A stretch of 64,000 bases of DNA from Mycolicibacterium sp. lyk4-40-TYG-92 (GTDB lineage Bacteria; Actinomycetota; Actinomycetes; Mycobacteriales; Mycobacteriaceae), in contig NZ_JARVRX010000011.1 of the NCBI RefSeq assembly GCF_030209435.1, positions 1 through 64,000 of the forward strand, written 5' to 3'. Of the stretch, positions 7,914 to 17,190 are shown in pieces. The position numbers and the translations under genes were made by a program. Below the pieces are notes generated by a model. That model ran no database searches, was not told the origin of the DNA, and worked only from the letters and a program-made list of their open reading frames with translations. Position 1 is the stretch's first letter. Every line of letters begins with the position of its first letter.

Positions 7914-9152
7914 TCACGGACGGCGCCACTGGTGGCCCTGGTAGCCCACCCACGGCGAATAGTCGGCGATGAGCGGCTCCTGCGGTGGCCGCAGGTCTTC
8001 CGGCACGTGCTGCAAATTGATCCGGATGCGGTACCAGATCGAGCTGGGCCCGCGCATGCCGTCGACCAGAACATCTATGGCTTCCAGGGCAGATGCCGCC
8101 TCCGGATGTTTCGATCGCCACTCGTCGAGCGCGGCCATGGCCTCGTCGCGCGTCTTGGTGCGGGCAACTTCGATGAGCGGCATCTGCGACGCGCGCCTGC
8201 CGTCGGCCGACGCATTGCCCTCGGGTTTCTCCGTTTTGGGCATCGGCCCCAGCTTTTCGGCCAGTGCCAGCAACCCCTCCAGGCCGCCTGCGGCGTCGTC
8301 CATGCCGGCCCACGGATCGCCGAATTGCGCGTACCTGGCAGGCACTGTCGCGACGGTGAATTCCTCGGGACGGCAGGTCGGGACCTCGTCCCAGAACAGC
8401 GGTGTCGACACCCGGGCGTCGGGCCGCGACCGCACCGAGTACGCCGAGGCCACCGTCCGGTCCTTGGCGTTCTGGTTGAAGTCGACGAACACGCCCTGGC
8501 GTTCCTCTTTCCACCAGCGGCTGGTCGCCAGCTCCGGCGCGCGCCGCTCCACCTCGCGGGCCACGGTCTTGGCGGCCAGCCGCACCTGCTTGTACGGCCA
8601 GTTCCGCTCGATCCGGGCGTAGATGTGGAAACCCCGCGAGCCGGACGTCTTGGGCCAGGCCGTCAGCCCGTAGTCGGTGAGCACGTCGCGTACGACGATG
8701 GCGACGTCGACGATCTGCGACCACTCGACGCCCGGCATCGGGTCGAGGTCCACGCGCAGTTCGTCGGGGTGTTCCAGGTCGTCGGCCCGGACCGGATGTG
8801 GATTGAAGTCGATGCAGCCCAGGCTCACCGCCCACACCAGCCCGGCGGCCTCGTCGATCACGGCCTCCTTCGCGGAGGTACCGGAGGCGTATTTCAGCTC
8901 GGCGACGTCGATCCAGTCGGGTCGCTTCTCCGGTGCCCGCTTCTGAAAGATCGCTTCCTGGGCAATGCCTTTCACGAACCGCTTGAGGATCATGGGCCGC
9001 CGTGCCACGCCGCGCAGCGCGCCGTCGGCGACGGAGAGGTAATAGTTGACGAGGTCGAGCTTGGTGACCCCGGGTTCGGGAAAGATCACCTTGTCCGGAT
9101 TGCTCACGACGACCTCGCGCCCACCCACCTCGAGGGACCGCGAGTCACCCAT
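7914..9152 (-). CDS. polD2: LigD-type polymerase/primase domain protein (PolD2)
   Basis: The 412-residue protein is a stand-alone homologue of the polymerase (archaeo-eukaryotic primase) domain of DNA ligase D. Catalytic metal-binding motif DLDP is at residues 135-138, the nucleotide-binding SGSRGFHIY at 170-178 and a third acidic position, FVDFN, at about 222-226. The family adds ribo- or deoxynucleotides at primer ends during repair. Position beside fadD2 matches M. tuberculosis Rv0269c and M. smegmatis PolD2, from memory. ATG at 9152 is chosen because the longer frame would overlap the divergent fadD2 promoter. Confidence 0.88.
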   Translation of the reverse strand: MGDSRSLEVGGREVVVSNPDKVIFPEPGVTKLDLVNYYLSVADGALRGVARRPMILKRFVKGIAQEAIFQKRAPEKRPDWIDVAELKYASGTSAKEAVIDEAAGLVWAVSLGCIDFNPHPVRADDLEHPDELRVDLDPMPGVEWSQIVDVAIVVRDVLTDYGLTAWPKTSGSRGFHIYARIERNWPYKQVRLAAKTVAREVERRAPELATSRWWKEERQGVFVDFNQNAKDRTVASAYSVRSRPDARVSTPLFWDEVPTCRPEEFTVATVPARYAQFGDPWAGMDDAAGGLEGLLALAEKLGPMPKTEKPEGNASADGRRASQMPLIEVARTKTRDEAMAALDEWRSKHPEAASALEAIDVLVDGMRGPSSIWYRIRINLQHVPEDLRPPQEPLIADYSPWVGYQGHQWRRP

Positions 9153-9228
9153 GTGTACAGCGTAATTGGCCCGATAATTGGAGCGGAGTTCCGGCCGCGT
9201 TACCCGCGGTGTCACCTATGGTTGGCTC

Positions 9229-10941
9229 ATGGCGAAGCTGACTGACCTCCCGTCGCAGGTGGCAAACAAGGTTCAGGAAACTTTGGAAAAATTGGGCGGC
9301 AAATCGGTCACCAATTTGGCTGACCGCGGCGCCGCCGAACTGCACTACGCCAGGAAGATGTTCGAAGCGGGTGCGCTCAAACTCGAATCGCCACAGCACA
9401 TCGCCGCGATGCTGGCCGACATCGTCCGCTGGGGTGAGATCGGTATGGTCCCGGCGCTCAACGCGCGTCGTACCCCGCACCGCACGGCCGTCATCGATGA
9501 CGACGGCGACATCACCTTCCAGGAGTTCGACGACGCCGTGAACGCGACGGCCAACGCGTTGCGCGCCAAGGGCGTTCAGGCCGGTGAGGGCGTGGCGATC
9601 CTGGCCCGCAACCACCGGTGGTTCCTGATCTCGGTGTACGGCGCGGCGCGGGTCGGCGCGCGCATCATCCTGATGAACACCGAATTCTCGGGCCCGCAGA
9701 TCAAAGAGGTCTCCGAGCGTGAGGGCGCGCAACTCATCATCTACGACGACGAATACGCCGACGCCGTCGCGCTGTCCGAGCCGCCCCTGGGCAAGCTGCG
9801 GGCGCTGGGGCACAACCCGGACAAGCCGGAACCGTCGGGCAGTATCGACGAATCGCTGGCCGACGTCATCGCCCGGACCAGTAGCCTGGCGCCGCCGAAG
9901 GTCGCCAAGCCGGCGTCCATCATCATTCTGACCAGCGGCACCACGGGAACTCCCAAGGGCGCCAACCGAAGTGCCCCACCGTCGCTGGCCCCGGTGGGTG
10001 GCGTGCTGTCGTCGGTGCCGTTCAAATCCGGCGAGGTGACCAGCCTGCCCGCGCCGATGTTCCACGCGCTGGGATACCTGCATTCGACCATCGCCATGCT
10101 GCTGGGCAGCACGTTGGTGTTGCGGCGCCGGTTCAGGCCGGCCACCGTGCTCGCCGACATCGAGCAGCACCGGGTCACCGCCATGGTCGTGGTGCCGGTG
10201 ATGTTGTCGCGCATCCTCGACGAACTCGACAAGACGTCTCCGAAGCCGAACCTGTCGAGCCTGCGCATCGTCTTCGTGTCGGGTTCGCAGTTGGGATCCG
10301 AGCTGGCGACGCGGGCGCTCAAGGACCTGGGCCCGGTGATCTACAACCTGTACGGGTCGACCGAGATCTCGTTCGCCACCATCGCGCGTCCGCAGGACCT
10401 GTCGATCAACCCGGCGACGGTCGGCCCGGTCGTCAAGGGGGTCCGCGTGAAGATCTTCGATGACAACGGCAAGGAAGTGCCGCAGGGCAGCGTCGGGCGC
10501 ATCTTCGTCGGCACCACCTTCCCGTTCGAGGGATACACCGGCGGCGGTGGCAAGGAGATCATCGACGGGATGCTGTCATCGGGCGACGTCGGCTACTTCG
10601 ACGAGCGTGGACTCTTGTATGTCAGTGGCCGGGACGACGAGATGATCGTCTCCGGTGGCGAGAACGTCTTCCCCGCCGAGGTCGAGGATCTGATCAGCGG
10701 GCACCCCGAGGTGGTGGAGGCGACCGCGATCGGTGTCGACGACAAGGACTTCGGCGCGCGGCTACGGGCCTTCGTCGTCAAGGCCGAGGGGGCGACGGTC
10801 AGCGAGGACGACATCAAGGCCTACGTCCGAGATCACTTGGCGCGATACAAGGTTCCGCGCGAGGTCGTCTTCCTCGACGAATTGCCGCGTAACCCCACGG
10901 GCAAGATCCTCAAGCGCGCGCTGCGCGACATGGACCTCTAG
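9229..10941 (+). CDS. fadD2: Fatty-acid--CoA ligase FadD2
   Basis: The 570-residue AMP-forming acyl-CoA synthetase carries the P-loop TSGTTGTPKGANR, the adenine motif YGSTEIS, the hinge region SGDVGYFDERGLLYVSGRDDE (written here as SGDVGYFDERG then LLYVSGRDDE) and the C-terminal catalytic Lys in PTGKILKR. It activates fatty acids to acyl-AMP and then acyl-CoA. The start ATG at 9229 avoids an unsupported N-terminal extension. It is divergent from polD2 (76-bp gap), and fadE6 lies downstream on the other strand, as in the Rv0269c-Rv0271c region. Confidence 0.93.
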   Translation: MAKLTDLPSQVANKVQETLEKLGGKSVTNLADRGAAELHYARKMFEAGALKLESPQHIAAMLADIVRWGEIGMVPALNARRTPHRTAVIDDDGDITFQEFDDAVNATANALRAKGVQAGEGVAILARNHRWFLISVYGAARVGARIILMNTEFSGPQIKEVSEREGAQLIIYDDEYADAVALSEPPLGKLRALGHNPDKPEPSGSIDESLADVIARTSSLAPPKVAKPASIIILTSGTTGTPKGANRSAPPSLAPVGGVLSSVPFKSGEVTSLPAPMFHALGYLHSTIAMLLGSTLVLRRRFRPATVLADIEQHRVTAMVVVPVMLSRILDELDKTSPKPNLSSLRIVFVSGSQLGSELATRALKDLGPVIYNLYGSTEISFATIARPQDLSINPATVGPVVKGVRVKIFDDNGKEVPQGSVGRIFVGTTFPFEGYTGGGGKEIIDGMLSSGDVGYFDERGLLYVSGRDDEMIVSGGENVFPAEVEDLISGHPEVVEATAIGVDDKDFGARLRAFVVKAEGATVSEDDIKAYVRDHLARYKVPREVVFLDELPRNPTGKILKRALRDMDL

Positions 10942-10945
10942 TCGC

Positions 10946-11245
10946 CTAGTTGTTGACGTACCACGACAGGCAGCCGGGCTTGTCGTGGCACGCGATGATG
11001 GCGCCCGCGTCGGGAGCCGCGCCCCGCACCTTCGGGGTGGTGCGCGCCGGCAGGTTGCAGTTCACGACGTAGGGGTTCCACGGGACGACACCGTTGACGC
11101 ACGGTTCGCCGGTCGCCTGCAGCGTGACGGTCGGGCTGCGCAGCGCCGTGGGCCCGACCGCGAATGCGATCGCGACTGCCCCGATGAACACCAGTCGCAG
11201 CACGCGCGACGCGCGTGGAGTCAGCTCTCCTGTGGTCATGGTCAT
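10946..11245 (-). CDS. Small exported protein with four Cys
   Basis: This is a roughly 99-residue protein. An N-terminal hydrophobic segment (VLRLVFIGAVAIAFAVGPTAL) is followed by a short mature region with four Cys (GEPCVNG, VNCNLP, IACHDKPGC), probably two disulfides. The start could be ATG 11245 or 11239. No known family is recognised. It sits between convergent fadD2 and the fadE6 terminator, with only 4 nt to the fadD2 stop. Confidence 0.65.
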   Translation of the reverse strand: MTMTTGELTPRASRVLRLVFIGAVAIAFAVGPTALRSPTVTLQATGEPCVNGVVPWNPYVVNCNLPARTTPKVRGAAPDAGAIIACHDKPGCLSWYVNN

Positions 11246-11308
11246 CACCACCAAAAATGTTTCCGTCTACGTCAACGGTACACCCCGACAGATGGCCGCC
11301 GGCAGTAG

Positions 11309-11346
11309 GGAAAACCCCCATTTCTGCACTGAAATGGGGGTTTTCC
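11309..11346. terminator. fadE6 terminator, 16-bp A/T-flanked hairpin
   Basis: GGAAAACCCCCATTTC (11309-11324) pairs perfectly with 11331-11346 over a 6-nt loop. An A-tract and T-tract at the base of a G/C stem is the classic bidirectional intrinsic terminator form. It lies 20 nt past the fadE6 stop. Confidence 0.85.
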
Positions 11347-11365
11347 GACGGTCGGCAGGTGTTGG

Positions 11366-13546
11366 TTACGGGTCGCGGGGCAGGCCCAGCAGTCGCTCGG
11401 CGATGATGTTGAGCTGCACCTCGGAGGTACCGCCGTAGATGGTCGTCGCGCGGCCGGCCAACAGGTACTCGTCCCACCGGCCCGAGGGCTGTTGCGGGTC
11501 ACCGACAACCGCGTCGCTGCCGAACGACGCGACCCCGAATTCCGCGTAGCCCTGACCGGTCTTCATGGACAACAGCTTCGAGATGGCGGCGGCCGGCATC
11601 GGATCGCCGCCGGCGAGGGTCAGGAGCGTCGAGCGCATGTTGAGCAGCTTGGCGGCATGACCCTCGGCGATCAGCTTGCCGGCTTCGTGGCGCTGGAGTT
11701 CGTCGAATTCGCCGTCCCGCAGGAACTCCACGAACTGTTCCAGGCTGGCCAGGAACGGCGGCTCGCTGCTGCCGATCGATACCCGCTCGTTGGTCAGGGT
11801 GTTGCGGCTGACCTCCCAGCCGCGGTTCACCTCACCGAGCACCATGTCGTCGGGCACGAAGACGTCGTCGATGAAGACGGTGTTGAACATCGCGTTGCCG
11901 GTGAGCTCCCGCAGGGGCTTGACCTCGACGCCGGGGCTCTTCATGTCGAGCAGGAAGTACGTGATGCCCTGATGCTTTGGCGCGTTCGGCTCCGTGCGGG
12001 CCAGGAGCGCACCCCACGCCGAGAACTGGGCGCCCGTGGTCCAGATCTTCTGGCCGGTGATGCGCCAGCCGCCGTCGACCTTGACGGCCTTGGTGGTCAG
12101 GCTGGCGAGGTCGCTGCCGGCGCCCGGCTCGGAGAACAGCTGGCACCAGATCATGTCGCCGCGGAACGTCGGTGGCAGGAAGTCCTGCTGCTGCTTGTCG
12201 GTACCGAAGGCGACGATCGACGGGATGATCCACGCCGCGATGCCCATCTGCGGCCGGCGCACCTTCCCGGTGCTGAACTCCTGGGCGATGATGATCTGCT
12301 CGATCGGCGTCGCCGCCCGGCCCCACGGCGTCGGCAGGTGCGGCTGCACCCAGCCGCCCTCGGCGATCGCGGCATTGCGCTCCGGTCCGCTCGGAAGCGC
12401 CTTCATCGCAGCCACTTCCGCGCGAATCTCATCGCGCAGCTTCTCGGTATCCGGGTCGAGGTCGATGTCGATGGACCGCATGCCGGAGGTGGTCGCCAGG
12501 TCCACCACCTGCCGCGGGTATTCGGCGGCGCGGCCGAACCCGGCGACCAGTGCGATGGCGTGCCGGTAGTACACGTTGGTGTCGTGTTCCCAGGTGAAGC
12601 CGATGCCGCCGTGCACCTGGATGCAGTCCTGGGCACAGTGCTGGGCGGCGACGGGCGCCAGCGTGGCGGCCACGGCGGCGGCGAACTGGTAGTCGGAGTC
12701 GGCGTCGCCGGCGGCGTGCTCGTCGAGCGCGCGGGCGGCGTCCCAGACGGCGCCCGTGGCGCGCTCGGTCTCGGCAATCATGTTGGCGCACTTGTGCTTG
12801 ATGGCCTGGAACTGGCCGATGGGCCGGCCGAACTGCTCACGGATCTTGGCGTACGCGGCAGCGGTGTCGGTGGCCCACCGCGCGACGCCGACGCATTCTG
12901 CCGACAGCAGTGTCGTGATCAAGGCCCGTGCATGCGACTGGCTCAGGCCGGTGAGTACGCGGTCAGCGGCGACCGGGACGGCATCGGCGCGCACCTGCGC
13001 GACGGGGTGCAACGGGTCGACGCTCTGCACCGGGTCGATCTGCAGTGCCGCGGTATCGAGGACGACCCATCGGCTGCCGACCGGCACCACCAGAAGGGCG
13101 GCTTGTGCCGCGGCGGGGACGGCACGAATCTCACCGCTGACGACCAGTCCGTCGCCCTGGGTTTCCGCGGTCAGACCGGAGGCCAGGGCGTACGCGGCGA
13201 TGGTCTCGCCGGAGGCCAGGCCGGGCAGCAGGGCCGACTTGGGGTCGTGCGCGGCGATGAGGGCGCTGGCGATAGCCGACGGCACGAACGGCCCGGGGAC
13301 GGCGCCGTAGCCGAATTCGGCCAGCGTGATCGCGAGCTCGAGGATGCCGAAGCCTTGTCCGCCAACGGCTTCCGAGAGGTGCAGGCCTTGCAGGCCCTGG
13401 TCGGCAGCGGCACTCCAGTACGGCGGCGGGTTACTGATCGGCGTCTCGAGGGCCTCGTGCAGGACCTCGGACGGCGCGACCCGCGCCACCAGGGATCGGA
13501 CCGAATCGGCCAGATCGTTGTGCTCGGACATGATCGCGATGGGCAT
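11366..13546 (-). CDS. fadE6: Acyl-CoA dehydrogenase FadE6 (two fused ACAD units)
   Basis: The 726-residue protein contains two acyl-CoA dehydrogenase-like units in tandem. Residues about 1-360 form the first unit, with LSEAVGGQGFG and CIQVHGGIGFTWEHD. Residues about 375-726 form the second, with FSEPGAGSDLASL and IYGGTSEVQLNIIAERLLG. Such proteins form the first oxidation step of beta-oxidation of acyl- or sterol-side-chain CoAs, with FAD. AGGAGG lies 7 nt before ATG 13546. Length agrees with M. tuberculosis FadE6 (about 730). Which half is catalytic is not proven here. Confidence 0.9.
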   Translation of the reverse strand: MPIAIMSEHNDLADSVRSLVARVAPSEVLHEALETPISNPPPYWSAAADQGLQGLHLSEAVGGQGFGILELAITLAEFGYGAVPGPFVPSAIASALIAAHDPKSALLPGLASGETIAAYALASGLTAETQGDGLVVSGEIRAVPAAAQAALLVVPVGSRWVVLDTAALQIDPVQSVDPLHPVAQVRADAVPVAADRVLTGLSQSHARALITTLLSAECVGVARWATDTAAAYAKIREQFGRPIGQFQAIKHKCANMIAETERATGAVWDAARALDEHAAGDADSDYQFAAAVAATLAPVAAQHCAQDCIQVHGGIGFTWEHDTNVYYRHAIALVAGFGRAAEYPRQVVDLATTSGMRSIDIDLDPDTEKLRDEIRAEVAAMKALPSGPERNAAIAEGGWVQPHLPTPWGRAATPIEQIIIAQEFSTGKVRRPQMGIAAWIIPSIVAFGTDKQQQDFLPPTFRGDMIWCQLFSEPGAGSDLASLTTKAVKVDGGWRITGQKIWTTGAQFSAWGALLARTEPNAPKHQGITYFLLDMKSPGVEVKPLRELTGNAMFNTVFIDDVFVPDDMVLGEVNRGWEVSRNTLTNERVSIGSSEPPFLASLEQFVEFLRDGEFDELQRHEAGKLIAEGHAAKLLNMRSTLLTLAGGDPMPAAAISKLLSMKTGQGYAEFGVASFGSDAVVGDPQQPSGRWDEYLLAGRATTIYGGTSEVQLNIIAERLLGLPRDP

Positions 13547-13638
13547 CGTTGCCTCCTGTGACCTGCTGTGGGCGTATGTGGCGCACCCGACCAAATAACT
13601 GGTCGGTTGGTTCCGAGAGTAACCCACTGGACGGGTGT

Positions 13639-14601
13639 CTAGAAGTGCACCTCGTTGACTACGTTGGCCAACTGCTGCCCAGCGGCAAGTCGCTCGCAGT
13701 TGCCCACCGCTTCGGTCAAGTAGCGGCGCATGGTGTCGGCGGTGTACCAGGTGGTATGCGGGCTGACGACGACGTTGTCCAGCGCCAGTAGCGGATTGCC
13801 GGGATCGACGGGCTCGGTGGCGAAGACGTCCAGGCCGGCAGCCTGCAGTGGCCCGTTCTGCAAGGCGGCCACCAGCGCGGGTTCGTCGATGACGGCGCCA
13901 CGTGAGGTGTTGACCAGCACCGCACCGGGTTTCATGAGGCCCAGTGCGGCGGCGTCGAGCAGTCCCTCGGTGTGTTCGGTGAGTGGCAGGTGCAGCGAGA
14001 TGACGTCGCTGGCGGAGAGCAGGTCGGGAAGTGTCCGCCAGCCGGGGTGGCCCTGTGCGCCACGGGTATTGGTGTGCACGACGGTCGCGCCCATGGCGGT
14101 GACGATGGTCTCGACCCGCTTGGCGATGTTGCCGTACCCGATCAGCCCGACGGTGCAGCTGCCGAGGTCCCGGACCGTCTCACCGAGCGTCGGGTCGGTG
14201 GGCCAGCCGGCGCCGGCGCGGGTGGCGCGGTCGAGTTCGGGCAGCCGTCGCAGCGCGGCCAGCATCAGCATCACCGCGCCCTCGGCGACCGACGGGGCAT
14301 TGGCGCCGGGCATGTTGGCCACCGCGATGCGCAGGCGCGTCGCCGCGTCGACGGCGATGGTGTTGACGCCCGCGCCCATCTTGTGGACCAGCTTGAGGCG
14401 CCGGCCCAATTCCAGATCCTCGGCGCTGACCGGCCGCAGGACGTGCCACAGCACGTCGGCGTCCGGCAGCTCCCGGTAGAACGTCGCGTCGTCGTCGGCC
14501 GCGCAGAACCGCACATCGACCAGATTCTGCAGTGGGGCAAGGAATTCGGTGACCCGCGGGCCGGGCGTGAAATGCGCCAGCACCCGTACGGGCCGGTTCA
14601 C
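13639..14601 (-). CDS. D-isomer-specific 2-hydroxyacid dehydrogenase
   Basis: The 320-residue NAD-dependent dehydrogenase has the Rossmann motif VGLIGYGNIAKRVE, the substrate-site Arg in VLVNTSRGAVIDE, a central Glu in LDVFATEPVDP and the catalytic His in VVVSPHTTWYT. The substrate is unknown; relatives include phosphoglycerate, glyoxylate and formate dehydrogenases. GTG at 14601 overlaps the stop of the upstream hydrolase (GTGA), so the two are translationally coupled. It is the third gene of a TetR-hydrolase-dehydrogenase operon. Confidence 0.88.
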   Translation of the reverse strand: MNRPVRVLAHFTPGPRVTEFLAPLQNLVDVRFCAADDDATFYRELPDADVLWHVLRPVSAEDLELGRRLKLVHKMGAGVNTIAVDAATRLRIAVANMPGANAPSVAEGAVMLMLAALRRLPELDRATRAGAGWPTDPTLGETVRDLGSCTVGLIGYGNIAKRVETIVTAMGATVVHTNTRGAQGHPGWRTLPDLLSASDVISLHLPLTEHTEGLLDAAALGLMKPGAVLVNTSRGAVIDEPALVAALQNGPLQAAGLDVFATEPVDPGNPLLALDNVVVSPHTTWYTADTMRRYLTEAVGNCERLAAGQQLANVVNEVHF

Positions 14602-15737
14602 CGCCACCGCTTGGCGATCCACTTGGCGATCAGATCGGCCTGCTCGCTGCGCGCGCCCGGGGTTGTGAAGTAGTGGTCGGAGTCGATGGCGTGCAGCGTC
14701 TTGTCCGTGGTGGCCAGCGCGTCGAAGATGCGTTGCGCGTCAGAGGGATAGACGCCCGAATCCTGCTCGGCATTGATCACCAGCGCCGGGTTGTCGATGA
14801 GGGCCAGATGCGGCTCGGCGCGGGTCTGGGCATGGCGCAGGCTCCACATCGTCAGCCAGCTGCGCAGCGTGCAGGCCGCGGCGATGCCGTTGGCCGAGCG
14901 GTTGGCCTGGACCGGGGTGCCCGCATAGCACTGATTGGCGGGGCGTTTCGTGGGCTCGAGGGTGGGGTCGATCATGCGAAGGTCGGCCCAGGTCCGCATG
15001 ACGGTGAACGGACGGTCCCGGAACCCCGCGGCGCGGACGCGCGCGTACTCGGCTTCCACCCAGTCGGTGATCGCGTGATTGCGGGCGACCTGCGCGTCGC
15101 GGTACCGCTGGACGAATTCCGGCGCGAAGGGCGGGCCGTTGCGCTCGTCGAACGGGTCGAGATCGGGATCGGTTGCCAGGGCATCGGTTTCGTCGGTCAC
15201 CGAGCCGTCCATCCAATTAGTGAGCACGTCCGGCCGGCCCGGGTGGGCGGCGCTGGAGACGTAGCCGTCCGCCGGCGGCAGGTCGTAGACGCCCGCGGCG
15301 GGACGCATGCCCTCCAGCGGGGTGATGTGCGGTGAGAGCGCCTGAGCCTGGTAGGCGGCCATGAGCGAGCCGCCACCTGAATTGCCCAGCAGAATAACGG
15401 TTTCCACACCGGCGACCTCGCGCAGCCAGCGCACCCCGACGCCGATGTCCACGAGCGCGTGATCGAGCAGGAAGCTGGATTCGTAGCCGCGGAATCGGGT
15501 GTTCCAGCCGAGGAACCCGATACCGCGGGTTGCCATGTAGTCGGCGAGATAATGCTCGGCGAAGTCGATCTGGTAGTGCGTGGCGATCATCGCCACCTTG
15601 GGCTTGCGGCCCATGCCCCGGTAGTAGATGCCCTGGCAGGGATGGCCACCGGACCCGGCGCGCAGCGCGGTCGGCGAGTCCATCCCGATGAACTCCCGGG
15701 TGACTCCCGCGGCAGACGAAGTTCCGGATCTGTTCAT
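14598..15737 (-). CDS. Alpha/beta hydrolase (Rv0272c-like)
   Basis: The 379-residue alpha/beta hydrolase has the nucleophile elbow GNSGGGS with Ser120. Late acid and base candidates are INAEQDSG and DSDHYF. A 30-residue lead precedes the core sheet (VAMIATHYQIDFAEHYLADY). The ATG at 15737 overlaps the TetR stop (ATGA). Size and neighbours match M. tuberculosis Rv0272c (about 377 residues). It probably cleaves an ester or thioester taken up by this operon's pathway, but the substrate is not evident. Confidence 0.85.
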   Translation of the reverse strand: MNRSGTSSAAGVTREFIGMDSPTALRAGSGGHPCQGIYYRGMGRKPKVAMIATHYQIDFAEHYLADYMATRGIGFLGWNTRFRGYESSFLLDHALVDIGVGVRWLREVAGVETVILLGNSGGGSLMAAYQAQALSPHITPLEGMRPAAGVYDLPPADGYVSSAAHPGRPDVLTNWMDGSVTDETDALATDPDLDPFDERNGPPFAPEFVQRYRDAQVARNHAITDWVEAEYARVRAAGFRDRPFTVMRTWADLRMIDPTLEPTKRPANQCYAGTPVQANRSANGIAAACTLRSWLTMWSLRHAQTRAEPHLALIDNPALVINAEQDSGVYPSDAQRIFDALATTDKTLHAIDSDHYFTTPGARSEQADLIAKWIAKRWR

Positions 15738-16387
15738 GTACGCGGATTCCCCTCGTGGTAGATGGTCCGGTAGAAGATGTTGGCCAGGGTGGTGATGCAG
15801 GCTTCGTCGTCTGCGGTGGTGGCGCCGTCGCCTGACAATTGGGTATAGCAGAACTGGTTCAGCATCGACACCAGAGCCACGGCAACGAGTCGTGGATTGT
15901 CGTCCGGGCAGAAGCCTTGCTGCTGAGCGTGTTTGACCATGGATACGATCAGCGATATGGGCAGCTCGCAGATTTCGGCCCAGTACTGCGCGAAATCGCC
16001 GTTGATCATGGCCAATTGGGAGATGGCGATGACCTCGGCAAGACGGTGGCGGTAGGTCTGCCAATGGGCGGCGGCGGCCTGGTGGGAGCGTTCCCAGTTG
16101 GTCAGCTCGGGGCCGGTGGCGGGCAGGGCCCGGTCGCGGGCTTCGTCGCGGAAGCGTTGTGCCCATTCATGGACCATCGCCTCTTTGGAGTCGTAGTAGT
16201 TGTAGAACGACGCGGTGGACCGGCCGGCTTCGGCGGCGATGTCCGAAATGGTGGTCGCCAGAATGCCTTTGCGGGCAATGACGGTGCGGGCGGCGCTGTC
16301 GATCGCCGCCTGCGTCTGGCGGCCCCGCACCGTCGGGAACTGCTCGCGGGGCGCGACGGTCACGGTGGCGTCCTTTCGAGGTGTCAT
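15734..16387 (-). CDS. TetR family regulator of hydrolase/dehydrogenase operon
   Basis: The 217-residue regulator has its helix-turn-helix at about residues 28-70 (ATTISDIAAEAGRSTASFYNYYDSKEAMV). It is the first gene of a three-gene operon with 4-nt overlaps and is divergent from a glyoxalase-family gene. A weak dyad lies in the 71-bp gap. It likely controls both directions. It corresponds in position to Rv0273c. Confidence 0.88.
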   Translation of the reverse strand: MTPRKDATVTVAPREQFPTVRGRQTQAAIDSAARTVIARKGILATTISDIAAEAGRSTASFYNYYDSKEAMVHEWAQRFRDEARDRALPATGPELTNWERSHQAAAAHWQTYRHRLAEVIAISQLAMINGDFAQYWAEICELPISLIVSMVKHAQQQGFCPDDNPRLVAVALVSMLNQFCYTQLSGDGATTADDEACITTLANIFYRTIYHEGNPRT

Positions 16388-16394
16388 TGATCAA

Positions 16395-16425
16395 ACCTGA
16401 ACCTGATGTTAGATTCAGATTAGGT
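16395..16425. promoter_or_regulatory. Weak dyad, possible TetR operator
   Basis: CTGAA-N12-TTCAG lies within a longer imperfect dyad bounded by ACCT and AGGT, in the divergent gap between the TetR gene and the glyoxalase gene. Symmetry is imperfect, so this is a positional suggestion. Confidence 0.3.
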
Positions 16426-16458
16426 GATTGACCAGACCCTGTCGTCAGGAGTGGCACG

Positions 16459-17037
16459 ATGATCAAGCCCGACAACCGCAACGCCGAATTCGAGCTGGGC
16501 GGCATCAACCACGTCGCCCTGGTCTGTGCGGACATGGCGCGGACCGTCGACTTCTACTCGGGCGTGCTGGGCATGCCGCTGGTGAAGTCGCTGGATCTAC
16601 CGGGCGGCATGGGGCAGCACTTCTTCTTCGACGCGGGCAACGGTGACTGCGTCGCGTTCTTCTGGTTCGCCCAGGCTCCCGACGGCGCGCCCGGTATCTC
16701 GCAGCCGGCGGCGCTGCCCGGCATCGGGGAGTTCATGAGTGCCGTTGGTTCGTTGAACCACTTGGCCTTTCATGTTCCCGCGGAGAAGTTCGACGAGTAC
16801 CGCAAGCGGCTCAAGGAAAAGGGGGTGCGGGTCGGGCCGGTGCTCAACCACGACGAGAGCCCCATGCAGGCGTCGCCGACCGTGCATCCCGGCGTCTATG
16901 TGCGGTCGTTCTACTTCCAGGACCCCGACGGGATCACGTTGGAGTTCGCCTGCTGGACCAAGGAATTCACCGAGGCCGATACTGTGACGGAGCCGAGGAC
17001 GGCGGCGGACCGGCGGCCTGCGGTGGCTCGCGTCTGA
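16459..17037 (+). CDS. VOC/glyoxalase-family protein (Rv0274-like)
   Basis: The 192-residue vicinal-oxygen-chelate protein contains two beta-alpha-beta-beta-beta repeats. Repeat one has INHVALVCADMARTVDFYSGVLGMPLV, repeat two has LNHLAFHVPAEKFDEY and FYFQDPDGITLEFACW. Metal-ligand candidates are His in INHVA, His in LNHLA and Glu in TLEFAC. The family includes dioxygenases, lyases and isomerases; the reaction is not identifiable. It is divergent from the TetR operon. The last 20 residues are a non-conserved tail. Confidence 0.85.
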   Translation: MIKPDNRNAEFELGGINHVALVCADMARTVDFYSGVLGMPLVKSLDLPGGMGQHFFFDAGNGDCVAFFWFAQAPDGAPGISQPAALPGIGEFMSAVGSLNHLAFHVPAEKFDEYRKRLKEKGVRVGPVLNHDESPMQASPTVHPGVYVRSFYFQDPDGITLEFACWTKEFTEADTVTEPRTAADRRPAVARV

Positions 17038-17064
17038 CCCCTGCGCGGCCCGGCGCCATCCGTT

Positions 17065-17122
17065 GAGCGTGGGGGGCTGTCGTGGTCGCCCTCGGCGTGT
17101 CGTCTCGAGATCCCCCACGCTC
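17065..17122. repeat. 11-bp inverted repeat with long loop
   Basis: GAGCGTGGGGG (17065-17075) is repeated inverted at 17112-17122 with 36 nt between. It lies downstream of the glyoxalase gene and upstream of a MerR-type promoter. It may terminate the glyoxalase transcript, but the long loop and lack of a T-run make that uncertain. Confidence 0.35.
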
Positions 17123-17153
17123 GGTGCAGGACGGTTCCCGTCCCCGCCGGGAC

Positions 17154-17184
17154 TTGATCTCAACCATGGTTGAGGTTGCAGGCT
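17154..17184 (+). promoter_or_regulatory. MerR-type promoter: palindrome within 19-bp spacer
   Basis: CTCAACCATGGTTGAG (17159-17174) is a perfect 16-bp palindrome. It lies between a -35-like TTGATC (17154-17159) and a -10-like CAGGCT (17179-17184), spaced 19 bp. The long spacer with a central dyad is the hallmark of promoters activated by MerR-family proteins. Transcription from it would start near the ATG at 17191, giving an almost leaderless mRNA. No merR gene is adjacent. Confidence 0.6.
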
Positions 17185-17190
17185 GGGTGC

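Noticed and set aside
7932..9245. A 437-codon antisense frame opposite polD2
   Set aside because: The minus strand encodes the conserved DLDP and SGSRGFHIY motifs of LigD-type polymerases; the plus frame has none.
11492..13561. A 689-codon open frame opposite fadE6
   Set aside because: It is the antisense of a clear acyl-CoA dehydrogenase gene; the translated text is Arg/Gly/Val-rich without any domain, as expected for GC-rich antisense frames.
17065..17122. The GAGCGTGGGGG inverted repeat as an insertion-sequence end pair
   Set aside because: Only 36 bp lie between the arms, with no transposase and no target duplication seen.
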